From Actinomycetota bacterium (GTDB taxonomy: Bacteria > Actinomycetota > Humimicrobiia > Humimicrobiales > Humimicrobiaceae): a DNA stretch of 8,090 nucleotides. The notes beneath the pieces are model-generated. The model did no database searches and was not told the origin of the DNA. It saw only the letters and a program-made list of their open reading frames with translations. Made by a program: the position numbers and the translations under genes. The stretch spans positions 1 to 8,090 of the forward strand of contig JAMDDL010000098.1 of assembly GCA_023488645.1 (NCBI GenBank), read 5' to 3'. Positions 7,148 to 8,090 of this stretch are shown piece by piece (position 1 is the stretch's first letter; every line of letters begins with the position of its first letter).

Positions 7148-8090
7148 TTATTTTAAATTTTTTTTCTTTTTTCTGTATTTTACTGCTCCGTCCAGCTTGT
7201 TAATTTGTTTCCCCCTTGAAAAAGCCATGGCATTGTCAGGAACATCACCGGTAATTACTGAACCTGCAGCAACTATTGCACCTTTTCCTATCCTGACCGG
7301 CGGTACAAGCATAGTATCGGAACCAATAAATACATTATCATCTATGATTGTTTTATTCTTTCTGAATCCATCATAATTGCAGGTAACTGAAGATGCTCCT
7401 ATATTTACATTTTTACCAATTTCAGTATCTCCTATATAAGTTAGATGCGGAATTTTACTGTTATCTCCAACAATTGACTTTTTTACCTCGCAAAATCCGC
7501 CAACTTTTACATTATTATTTGTTAATGTTTCAGGACGGATGTAACTGTAAGGTCCTATATTGTTATTTTTACCAATTTTTGCATCCCGGATAACAGCATT
7601 ATTAATCATGGTATCATCAAGTATTTCAGAATCTGAAATTTGAACAAATGGACCTATGATACAACCTCTTTTTATAACTGTTCTTCCTTTTATAAAAGAA
7701 AAAGGTTCGATTATGACATCATTTTGTATTTCTGCATCGACGCCAATATAAGTAGAATAAGGATCAGTAATAGTTACACCTGAAAACATGAGTCTTTCAT
7801 TTATTCTTTTTCTCATTAATCTTTGAACAATTGAAAGCTGAACTCTGTCATTAACTCCAAGAATTTCACTGCTGTCATTTATTAATAAAGCTGCTGCTTT
7901 TAAATTTTTAACATTAAATTTTTCAATTATATCAGTAAGATAATATTCATTTTGCAAATTGTTAGTATTAAGTAATGAAATATTATCAAACAAAGCTTTT
8001 GAGTCAAAGCAATATATGGAAGTGTTTATTTCTTTAATTAATTTTTCCTCATCAGTTGCATCCGGCTCTTCAACTATTTTTATTATTTCT
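7148..8090 (-). CDS. glmU: Bifunctional GlmU (GlcNAc-1-P uridyltransferase / glucosamine-1-P N-acetyltransferase), 5' end cut by window
   Basis: GlmU acetylates glucosamine-1-phosphate and then couples it to UTP to give UDP-GlcNAc, the precursor of peptidoglycan. 313 residues are visible of the usual 455 or so. The frame is open to the right edge, so about 145 N-terminal residues with the nucleotide-binding GG-GTRM site lie outside. The visible part starts at IVEEPDATDEEK and INTSIY, the end of the uridyltransferase domain, and includes the LGVNDRVQLS segment with the metal-binding Asn (Asn227 in E. coli). The left-handed beta-helix of hexapeptide repeats follows. Acetyltransferase residues are visible in IRPE (Arg333 in E. 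coli), EVKKS (Lys351), PHLTYIGD (catalytic His363) and CNYDG (Tyr387). The C-terminus is a basic tail ending in KKKKNLK. The loop GASSVTCNYDG differs from the common GAGTITCNYDG. It is first in the visible operon, 15 bp before prs. Confidence 0.96.
   Translation of the reverse strand, partial: EIIKIVEEPDATDEEKLIKEINTSIYCFDSKALFDNISLLNTNNLQNEYYLTDIIEKFNVKNLKAAALLINDSSEILGVNDRVQLSIVQRLMRKRINERLMFSGVTITDPYSTYIGVDAEIQNDVIIEPFSFIKGRTVIKRGCIIGPFVQISDSEILDDTMINNAVIRDAKIGKNNNIGPYSYIRPETLTNNNVKVGGFCEVKKSIVGDNSKIPHLTYIGDTEIGKNVNIGASSVTCNYDGFRKNKTIIDDNVFIGSDTMLVPPVRIGKGAIVAAGSVITGDVPDNAMAFSRGKQINKLDGAVKYRKKKKNLK

Noticed and set aside
7148..7993. GlmU starting at the TTG codon at 7993
   Set aside because: The same frame is open to the right edge and reads a well-conserved GlmU segment (IVEEPDATDEEK, INTSIY) upstream of that TTG, so the real start is outside the window.

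Overview
This is an AT-rich window of bacterial chromosome, roughly 30% GC by eye. Every recognisable gene lies on the minus strand. Read in the direction of transcription (right to left), the order is glmU (5' end cut by the window edge), prs, a CTC-type ribosomal protein L25 gene, pth, mfd, and a SurA/PrsA-like peptidyl-prolyl isomerase lipoprotein whose 3' end is cut by the left edge. All six are ordinary housekeeping families with intact recognisable motifs.

The order glmU-prs-rplY/ctc-pth-mfd-foldase is the classic arrangement of Firmicutes, especially Clostridia, and of some related monoderm-like lineages. The lipobox on the foldase, the L25 form with an acidic tail, and the low GC all fit. 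The acetyltransferase loop of GlmU reads GASSVTCNYDG, which mixes the common TCNYDG form with the GASSV form I associate with actinobacteria. A Clostridia-like Firmicute, a low-GC deep actinobacterial lineage, or an Atribacterota-type organism are therefore all possible, and the window alone cannot decide.

Region by region: 7148-8090 is GlmU (UDP-GlcNAc supply for peptidoglycan). 6164-7132 is Prs (PRPP for nucleotides, His and Trp). 5445-6122 is L25, and 4885-5442 is Pth, starting 2 bp after the L25 stop. These four genes are spaced 2-41 bp apart and look like one operon. A 401-bp non-coding gap follows (4484-4884). mfd at 1124-4483 encodes the transcription-repair coupling factor, and 82 bp after it the foldase lipoprotein begins at a TTG codon with a good ribosome binding site.

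The one part that gene annotation does not explain is inside the pth-mfd gap. A block at 4564-4707 is about 52% GC, far above its surroundings. It is bounded by a perfect 8-bp inverted repeat (GGATCAGG/CCTGATCC) and packed with internal hairpins. It is either a structured non-coding RNA or regulatory leader, or a small non-autonomous, MITE-like repeat. I did not recognise it as any known RNA family. I saw no CRISPR array, tRNA, rRNA, transposase or phage gene, and no sign of a new multi-gene system.
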